Source of the DNA: Coleofasciculus sp. FACHB-1120
Lineage (GTDB): Bacteria; Cyanobacteriota; Cyanobacteriia; Cyanobacteriales; FACHB-T130
Length of the DNA stretch: 64,000 nt
Reading direction: 5' to 3'
Assembly (NCBI RefSeq): GCF_014698845.1
Contig: NZ_JACJTV010000018.1
Span: 1-64,000, forward strand
Shown here: piece by piece, positions 51,633 through 60,914 of the stretch
Position numbering within the stretch: the stretch's first letter is position 1
Layout of the letters: every line of letters begins with the position of its first letter
Made by a program: the position numbers and the translations under genes
The notes under the pieces: generated by a model
What the model saw: the letters and a program-made list of their open reading frames with translations, nothing else
The model's database searches: none
What the model was told of the DNA's origin: nothing

Positions 51633-51708
51633 CTGATTTGATACCCTATCTCTGAGAAGGTAAAAAATAAAACTTAAACTAAATTTTTAGACGAGAGGAG
51701 GCAGGTTG

Positions 51709-52719
51709 ATGGCTGCGACCGATTTTAAAGACTATTACGCCATCCTGGGAGTCACTAAAACCGCTAGTGCCGATGAAATCAAAAAAGTCTACCGGCGATT
51801 GGCACGAAAGTACCACCCCGACATGAACCCGGGCAATAAAGAAGCTGAAGCTCGCTTCAAGGAAGTCAGCGAAGCCTACGAAGTGCTATCCGACCCAGAA
51901 AAACGTAAAAAGTACGATCAGTTCGGACAGTACTGGAAACAAGTCGGTGAAGGATCGTCGCCCTATCCAGGTGGAGTGAACGTCGATTTTGGCGGCTTTG
52001 ACTTTAGTCAATACGGCAGTTTTGATGAATTTGTCAACGAGCTTCTGGGCGGCTTAGGGGGTGCCAGTGCCCGCTCTGGCAGTCGTGGGGGACGCCGCAC
52101 GGCTTATCGTCCTTCCACAGGTTCCGCAGGGTATACAGACTTTGGCGGGTATTCTGGCTTCGATCCGCAAGCGGCAGGAGCCGCCGCCGATCGAGAAGCG
52201 GTCATCAAACTCAGCCTATCCGAGGCTTTCCAGGGCGTCCAGAAGCGTTTAGATTTAGGCAATGAAGCCATTGACGTTCGGATTCCCCCTGGCGCTAAAC
52301 AAGGCAGTCGCATTCGCGTCAAAGGCAAAGGCTCCGTCAGCCCCTACACTCAGCAACGGGGTGACTTGTACTTAAGCGTGGAGCTGCTTCCCCACTCGTT
52401 CTTCCAATTTGATGGCGATAATCTGGTCTGCGAAGTGCCGGTAACGCCAGATGAAGCCGTGTTGGGGGCACCCGTGGAAGTGCCGACGCCGGATGGTTCT
52501 GTCACCGTCAACGTTCCCCCTGGCGTCCGTTCGGGACAATCTCTGCGGTTGCGCGGCAAAGGTTGGCCCAACCCGAAAGGCGGACGTTCTGACCAACTGG
52601 TGAAGATTTTGATTGTGACGCCGAAAGAGCTGAGTCCTACCGAACGAGAATATTACGAGAAAATCCGGGACAGCCGTACCTTCAATCCTCGCAGTAATTT
52701 ACCGCAGGTACGGCTGTAG
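51709..52719 (+). CDS. DnaJ-type co-chaperone (CbpA-like, no zinc finger)
   Basis: A 336-residue J-protein of class II. The J domain (about residues 5-70) has the HPD motif in [12 protein letters not shown] Gly/Ser/Phe-rich linker follows (about 75-150). The C-terminal substrate-binding beta-domains carry [23 protein letters not shown] and [18 protein letters not shown]. The zinc-finger of class I DnaJ is absent. It should stimulate DnaK and deliver clients. The ATG at 51709 is used because GAGGAG lies eight bases upstream, rather than the TTG at 51706. It is convergent with the Ser/Thr kinase gene. Confidence 0.93.
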   Translation: MAATDFKDYYAILGVTKTASADEIKKVYRRLARKYHPDMNPGNKEAEARFKEVSEAYEVLSDPEKRKKYDQFGQYWKQVGEGSSPYPGGVNVDFGGFDFSQYGSFDEFVNELLGGLGGASARSGSRGGRRTAYRPSTGSAGYTDFGGYSGFDPQAAGAAADREAVIKLSLSEAFQGVQKRLDLGNEAIDVRIPPGAKQGSRIRVKGKGSVSPYTQQRGDLYLSVELLPHSFFQFDGDNLVCEVPVTPDEAVLGAPVEVPTPDGSVTVNVPPGVRSGQSLRLRGKGWPNPKGGRSDQLVKILIVTPKELSPTEREYYEKIRDSRTFNPRSNLPQVRL

Positions 52720-52799
52720 AGGTTTGAGCGTCTCCTCCAAACCCCACCCCCCTTGCTCTCCCACACTTGCTTTCTCGCAAAGGGGCAGGGGGGTTTCTT

Positions 52800-55049
52800 T
52801 TAAGGGGAAGGTCTGGTCGTTTCTGCCGATTCAGGGGAGGGAGTGGTCGTCTCAGACGGTGACGGGGAGGGAGCAGGAGGGTTTTCCACGCCGATATCCA
52901 GTTGATAATCAACGGGCTGGGAAGCTTCGGAAACAACGATGAATTCGTAGTAGCCTGATTGAGGCAGCGTTCCCGACCAAGTTTTTTCGGTGGAGTCTTC
53001 CAGGATTGCCGGAAACGTTGTGGTTGGGGGATAAACGGAAAGCCGCAATTTTGAACTACCGACAAAGTTAAGTGCCAATAATTGATCTTTTGCAAAGTTG
53101 CCGATGTAGGCTTTTCCTTCTCCTGGCTGGAGGGTGCCGCTGACTCGTTTGCCCACCGCCCCCGGAGCAAAGCGAATCGTTTCCAGCGCCTCTTTAGATT
53201 GCACTGCCTTGACTTTCTCCGCCGCGATCGCGTGCCAGATTTGACCGACCGGCTGATTTAGAAAATCTTTGCCCCGCTGTTCTGGAAATACTTGGAAAAA
53301 TGCTACATCTGCCAGATCGTAGAGGGCGCGACTGCTCAGGCGTTGCTGGTTGACTTGCCCTTTCCAGCGATCGCGATCCGCCGCACCATAGCTTCCCAAA
53401 CGCTGTCTCTCTGCGCCCGGTAATTTTGTCTGATCTAGCTTGTCGAGCAATTCAGTCGCGATCTTGTCCCATTGCTCTCGCAATTGCTCATTTTCTGACC
53501 CATTGCCTAGCGTGCGCCCTCGTTGATTGGGATTCTGAGTCCAGAAAACTTCATTCACCCAGTTGACATAGAAATTGTAGTTAACACCGAGACTCTGACG
53601 GCGATCGCGCAGCTGTTGCTTGCGTGCCTGTTCCTCAGGCGAGAACTGCGGCGAAGGATTCTCTTGATCGACTGGCGGCGAAGAACTGGGGGACGGTGTG
53701 GTGTCGGAGGTTTCTTCCCCCGGCTTCGACAGGGATTCTATCCAAAGATTGCCAGCCCACCAGCCGATTCCAGTCGCACCTGTAATCAGCAGCGACACGA
53801 GTAAAGTTTTTCCGACTAAGCCAAGAAAGGGGGATTGAGGCTTGGGGGTTGCCGTTTGCGGGTTGGAAATTTGCGGGTTGGAAATTTGCGGGTTGGACGT
53901 TTGCGGGTTAGAAATTGGCTGCGGTAATGGATTGGCAGCCGGGATGGGCTGGGGAGAATTGGGGATTGCCTGTGGGGGGTTGGCGATTGGCTGCGGAGGC
54001 GGGGGAACTTGGGCACGAGCCACTACCATTGTCGGTGCCATTGGGGGCTTGGTGGGCGGCTGAAGGGAAGGAAGATTGGGCGCTGGGGTAGGCGGGTGGG
54101 CAGAGGAGAGGCTCTCTAAAACAGCGCTGGCAGATTGATAGCGATCGCCCGGTCGTCGTGAAAGCATTTTATCCAACACTGCCCCCAGCAGGGGACTCAG
54201 GTTGACTTCCCGCCGCCAATTCCACGAAAGCGTTTCGTCGTCGATTAGCTCTTGCGGCTGTTTACCTGTGAGCAGCACCAACATTGTTGCCGCCAAAGCA
54301 TATAAATCGCTATGAGGAAACACAATTCCTCGTTGCATCTGCTCATCGGGAGCATATCCGGGCTTCCCTAGCCGAGTATGGATGGTTGCTGTTTCCATCC
54401 CTGGTGTTTCGCTAAACTCCGACTCCACTGTGGCGGCGACTTCCTTGACGCCGCCAAAGTCAATCAAGATGGGCAATTGGTCAGAAGCTCGCAAAATCAT
54501 GTTATCTGGGGAAATATCGCGGTGAATGACCCCCAGTGAATGGATATATTCTAGAACAGGTAAGATTTGCAGCAGGATCTGCCGTACCTCTGGTTCGCTA
54601 AATCGCGATCGCTGCGATTTCCGCATATCGAGCAAAGCGCGATAGGTGTGACCTTCCACATAGTCTTGTACTAAAAACAGGCGTCCGTTGCCTTGCTGGT
54701 TCACCCGAAATAACTCTCGAAAGTTGGGAATTTGTGGGTGTTTCAGCTTGTAAAGAACCCCGGCTTCTCGCTCAAACAGTTCGGAAGCTTTCTGCAAAGC
54801 GTAAGTACCTTGCACCTTGGGGGCAAATTCCTTTAAAACGCAGGGTTCGTTGAAGCGGTTGAGGTCTTCAGCCAGATAGGTGCGTCCAAAGCCACCATGC
54901 CCCAATTCGCGGACAATTCGATAGCGATCGCCCAGCGTCATCCCCGGCAAAATACTATTACTGACCACGGAAGGCAGCGGTTCGCCACAATGCTGGCAAA
55001 AGCGACCATCGATGGGATTCTCGTGTCCTTTGGTGCAATAGAGGGGCAT
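52800..55049 (-). CDS. membrane-anchored serine/threonine protein kinase
   Basis: A 749-residue Hanks-type kinase. Residues 5-21 hold a zinc-ribbon-like Cys/His set (C5, H9, C18, C21). The kinase domain (about 40-300) has the Gly loop LGHGGFGRTYLAED, the ATP Lys in CVLKEFAP, catalytic HRDISPDN and metal site DFGGVKE. A Pro/Gln/Ser-Asn-Pro linker (about 310-400, with visible DNA repeats of a 15-base unit near 53860-53920) leads to one membrane helix near 408-435. The extracytoplasmic part (about 470-740) ends in a PPC-like beta-domain and a Thr/Pro tail. Target unknown. It is divergent from the acyl-CoA-ligase-like gene. Confidence 0.92.
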   Translation of the reverse strand: MPLYCTKGHENPIDGRFCQHCGEPLPSVVSNSILPGMTLGDRYRIVRELGHGGFGRTYLAEDLNRFNEPCVLKEFAPKVQGTYALQKASELFEREAGVLYKLKHPQIPNFRELFRVNQQGNGRLFLVQDYVEGHTYRALLDMRKSQRSRFSEPEVRQILLQILPVLEYIHSLGVIHRDISPDNMILRASDQLPILIDFGGVKEVAATVESEFSETPGMETATIHTRLGKPGYAPDEQMQRGIVFPHSDLYALAATMLVLLTGKQPQELIDDETLSWNWRREVNLSPLLGAVLDKMLSRRPGDRYQSASAVLESLSSAHPPTPAPNLPSLQPPTKPPMAPTMVVARAQVPPPPQPIANPPQAIPNSPQPIPAANPLPQPISNPQTSNPQISNPQISNPQTATPKPQSPFLGLVGKTLLVSLLITGATGIGWWAGNLWIESLSKPGEETSDTTPSPSSSPPVDQENPSPQFSPEEQARKQQLRDRRQSLGVNYNFYVNWVNEVFWTQNPNQRGRTLGNGSENEQLREQWDKIATELLDKLDQTKLPGAERQRLGSYGAADRDRWKGQVNQQRLSSRALYDLADVAFFQVFPEQRGKDFLNQPVGQIWHAIAAEKVKAVQSKEALETIRFAPGAVGKRVSGTLQPGEGKAYIGNFAKDQLLALNFVGSSKLRLSVYPPTTTFPAILEDSTEKTWSGTLPQSGYYEFIVVSEASQPVDYQLDIGVENPPAPSPSPSETTTPSPESAETTRPSP

Positions 55050-55200
55050 GATTAACCTGGGGCAATTCTGTGGAAGATCCAGTAACGGTATAACAAATTG
55101 ACCGAGATTCTACCAAGTAATGCGATTGATGAAAGCGATTGAAAGCGATCGCCTTCCCTACGTTAGCCTGATCTTAATAACAAAACTGAGAGGGAGGACA

Positions 55201-56772
55201 ATGCTAGAAGAACAACGTCAACGGGTACTCACCGCTTTTCAATCGTTCCTCAATACTCCCCTCCAGTGGCGGCTGCAACAGTATCGCAGCACCTCCCCAG
55301 AAACCGCCACGATGCAATTATTTCACGAAGTTGCTGCGACTGTCCCCGCCTACCAAGCTTTTGTGAAGGAACAAGGTATCGATCCAGATTCGATACAAAC
55401 TTTTGAAGATTTCCAAAAACTTCCCTTCATTACCAAAGAAAATTACCTGTTGCGTCACTCGCTTGCAGACTTGTGCCGCAATGGACAATTAGAAGCGTGC
55501 GATACGATTGCTGTTTCCTCCGGTTCAACCGGAAAGCCGACATTTTGGCCTCGTTTCCTCACGGATGAACTGCAAATCGCCATTCGCTTTGAACAGATAT
55601 TTCATGATAGTTTTCAGGCTGATACCCGCCGCACCTTGGCTGTCATCTGCTTTAGCTTGGGGACTTGGGTTGGGGGAATCTACACAGCAAACTGCTGTCG
55701 GTATCTCGCTAGTAAAGGATACCCGATTACGGTGATTACTCCTGGCAATAATAAAGAAGAGATATTTCGAGTCGTGCAAGAACTGGGTTCTGCATTTGAG
55801 CAAGTGGTGCTGCTGGGATATCCGCCATTTCTAAAGGATGTCATTGATAGCGGCATCGCGCGGGGTGTGGAGTGGCAGCAATATCACATCAAAATGGTGT
55901 TTGCGGGAGAAGTCTTCAGCGAAGAATGGCGCAATCTTGTCGGAGAAAGAGTCGGTTCTCAAAATCCTTGTTATGATTCTGCTTCGCTTTATGGGACAGC
56001 CGATGCAGGCGTTTTGGGCAACGAAACCCCGCTGAGTATCCGCATCCGTCGGTTTCTGGCAGAACATCCAGATGCTGCTAAGGCATTATTTGGGGAATCT
56101 CGCTTGCCAACACTGGTACAGTATGACCCACTAAGTCGCTTTTTCGAGGTTCACGAGGGCACATTGCTGTTTTCCGGCGATAACGGAATTCCGCTGATCC
56201 GCTATCATATCTCCGATACGGGAGGCTTAATCCCTTACGATGAAATGCTCCAATTTTTAGCAGAATGGGACTTCGATCCAGTCGCGGCGTTGCAAGGTGA
56301 AAGTGCCATTCCTCATCCCGAAACCTCCGGCTTAGGGCTACCCGAACTCAATCCGGCGGCGCGGGCTACACAAAGAGGAATTCCTCCCTTACCGTTTGTT
56401 TATGTGTTTGGACGGTCTAATTTCACGGTTTCCTATTTCGGCGCAAATATTTACCCGGAAAATGTGACGGTGGGGTTAGAACAACCCACGATTCGAGAGT
56501 GGGTGACGGGTAAGTTTGTGATGCAGGTTCAGGAAGATGCAGATAAAAACCGCTTCCTGTCCGTGGTTGTGGAGTTAGCGCCCCAAGTGGAAGCCAGTAA
56601 GGACAAGCAGCAAGCGATCGCATCTTCGATTCTTTCCCAGCTACGACGCCTCAACAGCGAGTTTGCCAACTATGTCCCCCCAACCTACCAAATACCGCAA
56701 GTTACCTTAACTCCCAGCGGCGATCCAGAATATTTTCCGATTGGCGTGAAGCATCGCTACACCCGCAAATAA
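55201..56772 (+). CDS. phenylacetate-CoA-ligase-like adenylate-forming enzyme
   Basis: A 523-residue protein of the AMP-forming ligase superfamily, closest in style to phenylacetate-CoA ligases (PaaK). The phosphate loop is AVSSGSTGKPTFW. Further motifs are YGTADAGVLG, the hinge-region SDTGGLIPYD, and FGRSNFTVSYFGANIYPENV, with C-terminal segments of the ligase lid domain. The ATG at 55201 (MLEEQRQRVLTAF) is preferred to 55120, whose extra residues overlap a divergent promoter region. No other aromatic-degradation gene is near, so phenylacetate may not be the substrate. It is followed at three bases by the convergent HxlR gene. Confidence 0.8.
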   Translation: MLEEQRQRVLTAFQSFLNTPLQWRLQQYRSTSPETATMQLFHEVAATVPAYQAFVKEQGIDPDSIQTFEDFQKLPFITKENYLLRHSLADLCRNGQLEACDTIAVSSGSTGKPTFWPRFLTDELQIAIRFEQIFHDSFQADTRRTLAVICFSLGTWVGGIYTANCCRYLASKGYPITVITPGNNKEEIFRVVQELGSAFEQVVLLGYPPFLKDVIDSGIARGVEWQQYHIKMVFAGEVFSEEWRNLVGERVGSQNPCYDSASLYGTADAGVLGNETPLSIRIRRFLAEHPDAAKALFGESRLPTLVQYDPLSRFFEVHEGTLLFSGDNGIPLIRYHISDTGGLIPYDEMLQFLAEWDFDPVAALQGESAIPHPETSGLGLPELNPAARATQRGIPPLPFVYVFGRSNFTVSYFGANIYPENVTVGLEQPTIREWVTGKFVMQVQEDADKNRFLSVVVELAPQVEASKDKQQAIASSILSQLRRLNSEFANYVPPTYQIPQVTLTPSGDPEYFPIGVKHRYTRK

Positions 56773-56774
56773 TT

Positions 56775-57095
56775 CTATAATTGCGTGCCTAATTCGTGCA
56801 TTGCCTGGATAATCGGTTTCAAACTTTCCCCTAAAGGGGTCAAAGAATATTCCACTTTTGGGGGAATCTGCGGATAAACTTGGCGATGGATTATTCCGTC
56901 TTCCTCCATCTCTCTGAGTTGCTGCGTGAGCATCTTTTGGGTGATTCCTTCCAGCCCTCTTTGCAGTTCCCCAAATCGTTTAACGCCTGACCATAGTTCT
57001 GCCACAATCAAAAGCTTCCAGCGTCCGCTAATTGCTTTTAAAGTAGTTTCGGCTGGACAAGTCTTCCTTTCGAGATTCTCGCTTTTAGCTTCCAT
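56775..57095 (-). CDS. HxlR-family transcriptional regulator
   Basis: A 106-residue winged-helix regulator of the HxlR group. Family blocks are the N-terminal C13-P (KTCPAETTLKAISGRWKLLIVAEL), KRFGELQRGLEGITQKMLTQQLREMEEDG and the wing (RQVYPQIPPKVEYSLTPLGESL). In YodB, HypR and similar members the conserved N-terminal Cys senses quinones or oxidants; here the Cys is present. It is divergent from the CDGSH-pirin pair, with 116 bases between starts, so control of those genes and itself is likely. An inverted repeat overlaps its own start codon. It is convergent with the ligase gene. Confidence 0.9.
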   Translation of the reverse strand: MEAKSENLERKTCPAETTLKAISGRWKLLIVAELWSGVKRFGELQRGLEGITQKMLTQQLREMEEDGIIHRQVYPQIPPKVEYSLTPLGESLKPIIQAMHELGTQL

Positions 57096-57146
57096 AGTAT
57101 CTTTTTGGGTACTATCTTACTTTAAAGTGCATACTTTACACTTTAT
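57094..57146. promoter_or_regulatory. candidate HxlR operator region
   Basis: ATAGTA (57094-57099) and TACTAT (57110-57115) form an inverted repeat around a T-rich ten-base spacer, overlapping the hxlR start. A second weaker one, AAAGTG...CACTTT, lies at about 57123-57143. Position between divergent genes suits an autoregulatory operator; no binding data. Confidence 0.45.
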
Positions 57147-57211
57147 GGTTACATTTTTTAAACTATAAATATACAAAAATAAGGCACCAAAGAAAGCCAA
57201 GGATAACAAAA

Positions 57212-57448
57212 ATGAGTCAACCCGTTATTGTCGATACAAAACCTATCATTCTTGCGCTTGAACCGGGTACTTACTTTTGGTGCAGTTGCGGTCAATCTCA
57301 AAATCAACCTTATTGCGATGGTTCCCATCAAGGCACAGAATTTCTCCCTGTAAAGTTCGTACTCGAAGACAAAAAACAGGTAGCATTATGCCAGTGTAAA
57401 TACACCAGTAAGTCACCGTTTTGTGACGGTTCGCACAGTAAACTTTAG
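57212..57448 (+). CDS. CDGSH iron-sulfur domain protein, two repeats
   Basis: A 78-residue protein with two complete CDGSH motifs of the form C-x-C-x2-S/T-x3-P-x-C-D-G-S-H: ligands C24, C26, C35, H39 and C60, C62, C71, H75. Each should bind a 2Fe-2S cluster through three Cys and one His, as in mitoNEET relatives, and can act in electron or cluster transfer under redox stress. It is small, soluble and lacks a membrane anchor. It lies downstream of and divergent from the HxlR regulator; the pirin gene follows in the same direction after 169 bases. Stress-dependent control by HxlR is inference. Confidence 0.92.
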   Translation: MSQPVIVDTKPIILALEPGTYFWCSCGQSQNQPYCDGSHQGTEFLPVKFVLEDKKQVALCQCKYTSKSPFCDGSHSKL

Positions 57449-57617
57449 TATTTTTCACTACAAAAGCGCAGGCTATCCAAATAAAGTTTACTTGCACAAA
57501 CTGGCAATATATTCCATCTTCTTAACCTGCATAAGCAGACGAGATAAACCGCCTCTCTACAACCAGGATAACTCCAGGCTTTAGCCGCTGGAAATTTAAG
57601 TTAAATAGGAGCTAAAA

Positions 57618-58316
57618 ATGATTGCAATTCGGAAAGCAGAAGAACGCGGACACGCCGACCACGGTTGGCTCAATTCCTACCATTCATTCTCCTTCGCGAA
57701 CTATTACGATCCCCAGCACATGGGATTTAAAACTCTGCGCGTAATTAACGAAGATAGAGTGCAAGCGAACCAAGGATTCGGGACACATTCTCATCGAGAT
57801 ATGGAAATTATTTCCTACGTGCTAGAAGGGGCTTTGGAGCATAAGGATAGCATGGGAACCAGTTCTATCATCCTTCCGGGTGAAGTTCAAGTCATGAGCG
57901 CTGGTACAGGAGTTACTCACAGCGAATACAACCATTCTAAAACTGACTTAGTGCATTTTCTGCAAATTTGGATTACGCCAAATCAAAAAGGATTAGAACC
58001 TCGATATGAACAGAAAATGTATTCGGCTGAAGAAAAGCACGGAAATCTCCGTTTAATTGCTTCTCAAGATGGTCGAGATGGTTCTGTTACTATCCATCAA
58101 GATGCTAATCTCTATGCAAGTTTGCTTGATGCTGGACAGAAGGTTGATTATCAAATCAAACCTAACCGCCATGCTTGGCTACAAGTTATCAAAGGCAATA
58201 TCAGTTTGAATGGTAAGCCAATGGCTGCTGGAGATGGCGCTGCAATCAGTAATGAAAACCAGATTGCTATAGAAGCCAAAGATAACACAGAATTCCTGTT
58301 GTTTGATTTGGCATAA
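57618..58316 (+). CDS. pirin family protein (YhhW-type bicupin)
   Basis: A 232-residue bicupin of the pirin family. The metal-binding set in the N-terminal cupin is complete: H57 and H59 (GFGTHSHRD), H101 and E103 (GVTHSEYN), as in the E. coli quercetinase YhhW. Relatives oxidise flavonoids or act as redox-sensitive regulators. A good ribosome site (AGGAG) is ten bases before the ATG at 57618. It is soluble. It lies in the same direction as the CDGSH gene and opposite an HxlR regulator, a grouping that fits quinone or electrophile stress. A 42-base perfect palindrome follows 69 bases after the stop. Confidence 0.92.
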   Translation: MIAIRKAEERGHADHGWLNSYHSFSFANYYDPQHMGFKTLRVINEDRVQANQGFGTHSHRDMEIISYVLEGALEHKDSMGTSSIILPGEVQVMSAGTGVTHSEYNHSKTDLVHFLQIWITPNQKGLEPRYEQKMYSAEEKHGNLRLIASQDGRDGSVTIHQDANLYASLLDAGQKVDYQIKPNRHAWLQVIKGNISLNGKPMAAGDGAAISNENQIAIEAKDNTEFLLFDLA

Positions 58317-58385
58317 TAGCCGAAGGTTATATACCTTTTAGGCAAAGATGATGATTTGGTCATAGGTCTTAGCTAGGCAGTTCTT

Positions 58386-58427
58386 TAACTTAGAGAAATC
58401 AAGCGATCGCTTGATTTCTCTAAGTTA
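58386..58427. repeat. 42-bp perfect palindrome centred on a HIP1 site
   Basis: From 58386 to 58427 the sequence is its own exact reverse complement, with the HIP1 octamer GCGATCGC at the centre (58403-58410) and arms reading TAACTTAGAGAAATCAA outward. It lies between the pirin and VOC genes. With no loop it is a cruciform-type sequence in DNA and would fold as a 19-bp-stem RNA hairpin. Confidence 0.9.
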
Positions 58428-58499
58428 TTCTTTCGTTCAAAAAAGTTGTTTCTTTACAAGAGAAAAATGGTATAATAACGGGCAAAAGCATAACTATCA

Positions 58500-58859
58500 A
58501 TGCAGATTACTCAATGTCTCCATGCAGCCATTCTCGTTTCTGACTTGGAACGAGCCGAGCAATTTTACGGGAACGTGTTGGGATTATCGAAGGTGGATAG
58601 AGTGCTGAAATTTCCCGGTGCGTGGTATCAAGTCGGCGAGTTTCAAATTCATCTGATTGTTGCCGACTCTATACCATCAGATTTAGTCAATTCTGAGAAA
58701 TTAGGTCGAAATCGGCATTTAGCCTTCTTGGTCTCTAACTTAGACGCTGCTAAGGAGCAGCTTGTGGCTCACAACTACCCCATACAAATGAGCGCTTCTG
58801 GTCGCGCTGCACTATTTACTCAAGATCCAGATGGCAACATCATTGAGCTAGGTGAGTGA
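58500..58859 (+). CDS. VOC (glyoxalase/bleomycin-resistance) family protein
   Basis: A 119-residue single-domain vicinal-oxygen-chelate protein. The paired beta-alpha-beta modules are visible (HAAILVSDLERAEQFYGNVLGL and RHLAFLVSNLDAAKEQLVAH). Likely metal ligands are His8, the His in the second module (NRHLAF) and the terminal Glu (GNIIELGE). Family members include glyoxalase I, dioxygenases and antibiotic-binding proteins; the short form alone does not tell which. It starts at ATG 58500. Soluble. It follows the pirin gene after a palindrome and precedes the recombinase-like gene. Confidence 0.85.
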   Translation: MQITQCLHAAILVSDLERAEQFYGNVLGLSKVDRVLKFPGAWYQVGEFQIHLIVADSIPSDLVNSEKLGRNRHLAFLVSNLDAAKEQLVAHNYPIQMSASGRAALFTQDPDGNIIELGE

Positions 58860-59036
58860 GCTGTCAACAATGAATTCTAAAATGAATTCTAATCAGGGCA
58901 CTTTGGGAGCATCCCGCGAATTGCAAATACCTGCCCGCACACTAGAAGCGTGGGGCTACAGAAACGAAGCCTGCCGACGCAAGCTAAAATTAAACTCTTC
59001 AGGCTACCTCCGGCAGCTTAGCCCATTAATTCTGCA

Positions 59037-60311
59037 ATGAAAATCATTGCATATTCCTACACTGACCCGTTACTTGAAGTTGCGCCCGATCCCTTAATTT
59101 GGGGTTGGGAAATAGATAGTATTTATCAAGATTTGGGGGAACGTCAACAATTACGTCAGCTTTTAGAAGATTGTAAAGAAGAACCCGCTAATTATTTATT
59201 AATCCGACGACTGGCAGAACTGGGAGACTCGGTGGAAGAAGTATGCGATCGCATCCTGGATCTCGAATCCCTCGGCATTCAAATGATTACTACTGAGTCA
59301 GTCGCGTATCATCAGACACCCTTGCAACTCCTGCAAGAAATTCAGAGTCGGCAGCGCAGCGATCGCATCCGTCAAGGACACGCTCAGCGGCGGCTCAAAG
59401 CGTCACCAGCACCTGGAAAAGCCCCTTACGGCTACCGACGAGGTAAAGACCGCTATATCCTAGACCGCAGCGCCGCGCCGGTCGTCAAAGATTTTTTTGA
59501 ACAATTTCTGCTGTATGGTTCTTTACGCGGTGCGGTGCGCTATTTAGAAAAAAAATATGGCAAGAAAATTTCCGCGTCTACTGGACAACGCTGGCTAACG
59601 AACCCAGTCTATCGCGGTGACACTGCATATAAAAATGGTGAGATTCTCTCTGACACTCATGCTGCCATCGTAACTAGGGAAGAAGCCGCGCAAATTGACC
59701 GCTTGCTGCGCCGTAACCGCCGTTTGCCTCCTCGCACTGCTAGTGCAAATCGTTCTCTAGCGGGATTAGTGGTTTGTGGGGAGTGCCAGTCGCCAATGAC
59801 GATTACCCGCGTCACCGCTTCCCGCAAACAGGGAGAATATCTTTATCTGCGCCCAACCAAGTGCTTTAAACAGCCCAAATGTAAGGCTATTTCTTATCAG
59901 GAAGTATTAGAGCAAACGATTGAGAGAATCTGCCAAGATTTACCCCGTGCAGTAGCGGCGATGAATGCTCCTAATATGGATGGAATTAAGGGCACGATTA
60001 CCCATGAAATCGCCGCTAAGCAAGATATCTTAGCTCAGTTACCGACGCTTATAGAGAATGGCATTCTAGATTCAGAAACTGCCCAGTTACGCGCCTACAA
60101 GCTACGCACAGAAATTGCTCAATTGCAATCGCGGATAGCGAGTCTGCCACCAGTAGATTTACAAGCGATCGCGCAGGCTGTATCTATCTCCCAATTTTGG
60201 TTAGATTTGTCAGAATCGGAGCGACGATTCTACTTTCGAGAATTTATTCGTCAGATCGAGATTAACCGCCAGGATTCATCTTGGGAGATCGAGCTAGTTT
60301 TTATCTTTTAG
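59037..60311 (+). CDS. large serine recombinase-like protein lacking catalytic residues
   Basis: A 424-residue protein with the domain order of large serine recombinases: resolvase-like N-terminal domain (1-95), recombinase domain (about 110-230: APGKAPYGYRRGKDRYIL, RWLTNPVYRGDT), zinc ribbon (about 238-290: CGEC ... CFKQPKC) and a C-terminal coiled coil. The N-terminal catalytic set is replaced: the Y-x-R-V-S stretch is Y6-S-Y-T-D10, so Ser and Arg are gone, and L-D-R-L-G-R has become L59-A-E-L-G-D64. DNA binding may persist but strand exchange by the normal mechanism should not. The ATG at 59037 overlaps the stop of a doubtful 62-residue frame. Its role is unknown. Confidence 0.8.
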   Translation: MKIIAYSYTDPLLEVAPDPLIWGWEIDSIYQDLGERQQLRQLLEDCKEEPANYLLIRRLAELGDSVEEVCDRILDLESLGIQMITTESVAYHQTPLQLLQEIQSRQRSDRIRQGHAQRRLKASPAPGKAPYGYRRGKDRYILDRSAAPVVKDFFEQFLLYGSLRGAVRYLEKKYGKKISASTGQRWLTNPVYRGDTAYKNGEILSDTHAAIVTREEAAQIDRLLRRNRRLPPRTASANRSLAGLVVCGECQSPMTITRVTASRKQGEYLYLRPTKCFKQPKCKAISYQEVLEQTIERICQDLPRAVAAMNAPNMDGIKGTITHEIAAKQDILAQLPTLIENGILDSETAQLRAYKLRTEIAQLQSRIASLPPVDLQAIAQAVSISQFWLDLSESERRFYFREFIRQIEINRQDSSWEIELVFIF

Positions 60312-60914
60312 CGATTAACGATAAAGTGTTGCGATCGCAATCTTATTTGAGCTGTAAGCCAACACTTCAGATACCCGGCTTCTCCGAGAAGTCCGGTATC
60401 TCGCCTTCACGAATCCTTGAGGAGTGCGATCGCGTACAGCCCTTTGGGCATGAAAACAGCGAGGCTTTAGCCTAGCGCCGACCTGTCGGTTCGCTCTTCA
60501 CAAAGCCGCAACACGTACGCTAGCAACACTTACGCGAACAGAGTCAAGTCGGCGTTAGACTTTGCATAGCGATCCTAAATATGCCGATAGATGACTCAAA
60601 AAACTTTCCGTATGTCTTTCACTACTGGTATAAATTTTATAATTCGGAACGAAACGAGCGTCTAACCGCTGTAAAACTGAGTCTAAACGCTGCGAGTGTG
60701 TCCAACTCTGAGATTGTCCTACAGAGTTAGAGCAGGCATAGCGAGAGTTTTCCTCGGTCACTTTAAGATAGAAAATCCGGCTTTATTCTATAGAGTTCTG
60801 CAAACTTTATTAAGACATGGAAACTTACTTTGTGATTTTAGTCAGATGATTGAGTTAGATAAATCGCAAGTAATGAAGTTGGATTGCCGCTAAATACCAC
60901 GGGCTTTGTTAAAT
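60312..60914. other. non-coding stretch with repeats upstream of the GT39 gene
   Basis: About 600 bases without a convincing gene; short frames here show no family resemblance. A hairpin repeat is listed separately at 60369-60401. Several short AGTCTAAACGCT-like and TAGCG elements are scattered but form no clear array. Confidence 0.5.
60369..60401. repeat. dispersed hairpin repeat
   Basis: AGATACCCGG (60369-60378) faces CCGGTATCT (60393-60401), with an inner CTTCTC/GAGAAG pair, giving an almost complete hairpin. It lies 57 bases after the recombinase-like stop. AGATACCCG-CTTCT...-type hairpins are common dispersed repeats in cyanobacteria; a terminator role is possible. Confidence 0.6.

Noticed and set aside
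58852-59040. 62-residue frame between the VOC and recombinase-like genes
   Set aside because: GTG start inside the VOC stop region, no ribosome site and no family resemblance; it touches the next start by four bases but looks like chance frame.
60696-60893. 65-residue frame upstream of the GT39 gene
   Set aside because: No start context, atypical composition and no recognised motif in repeat-rich intergenic DNA.
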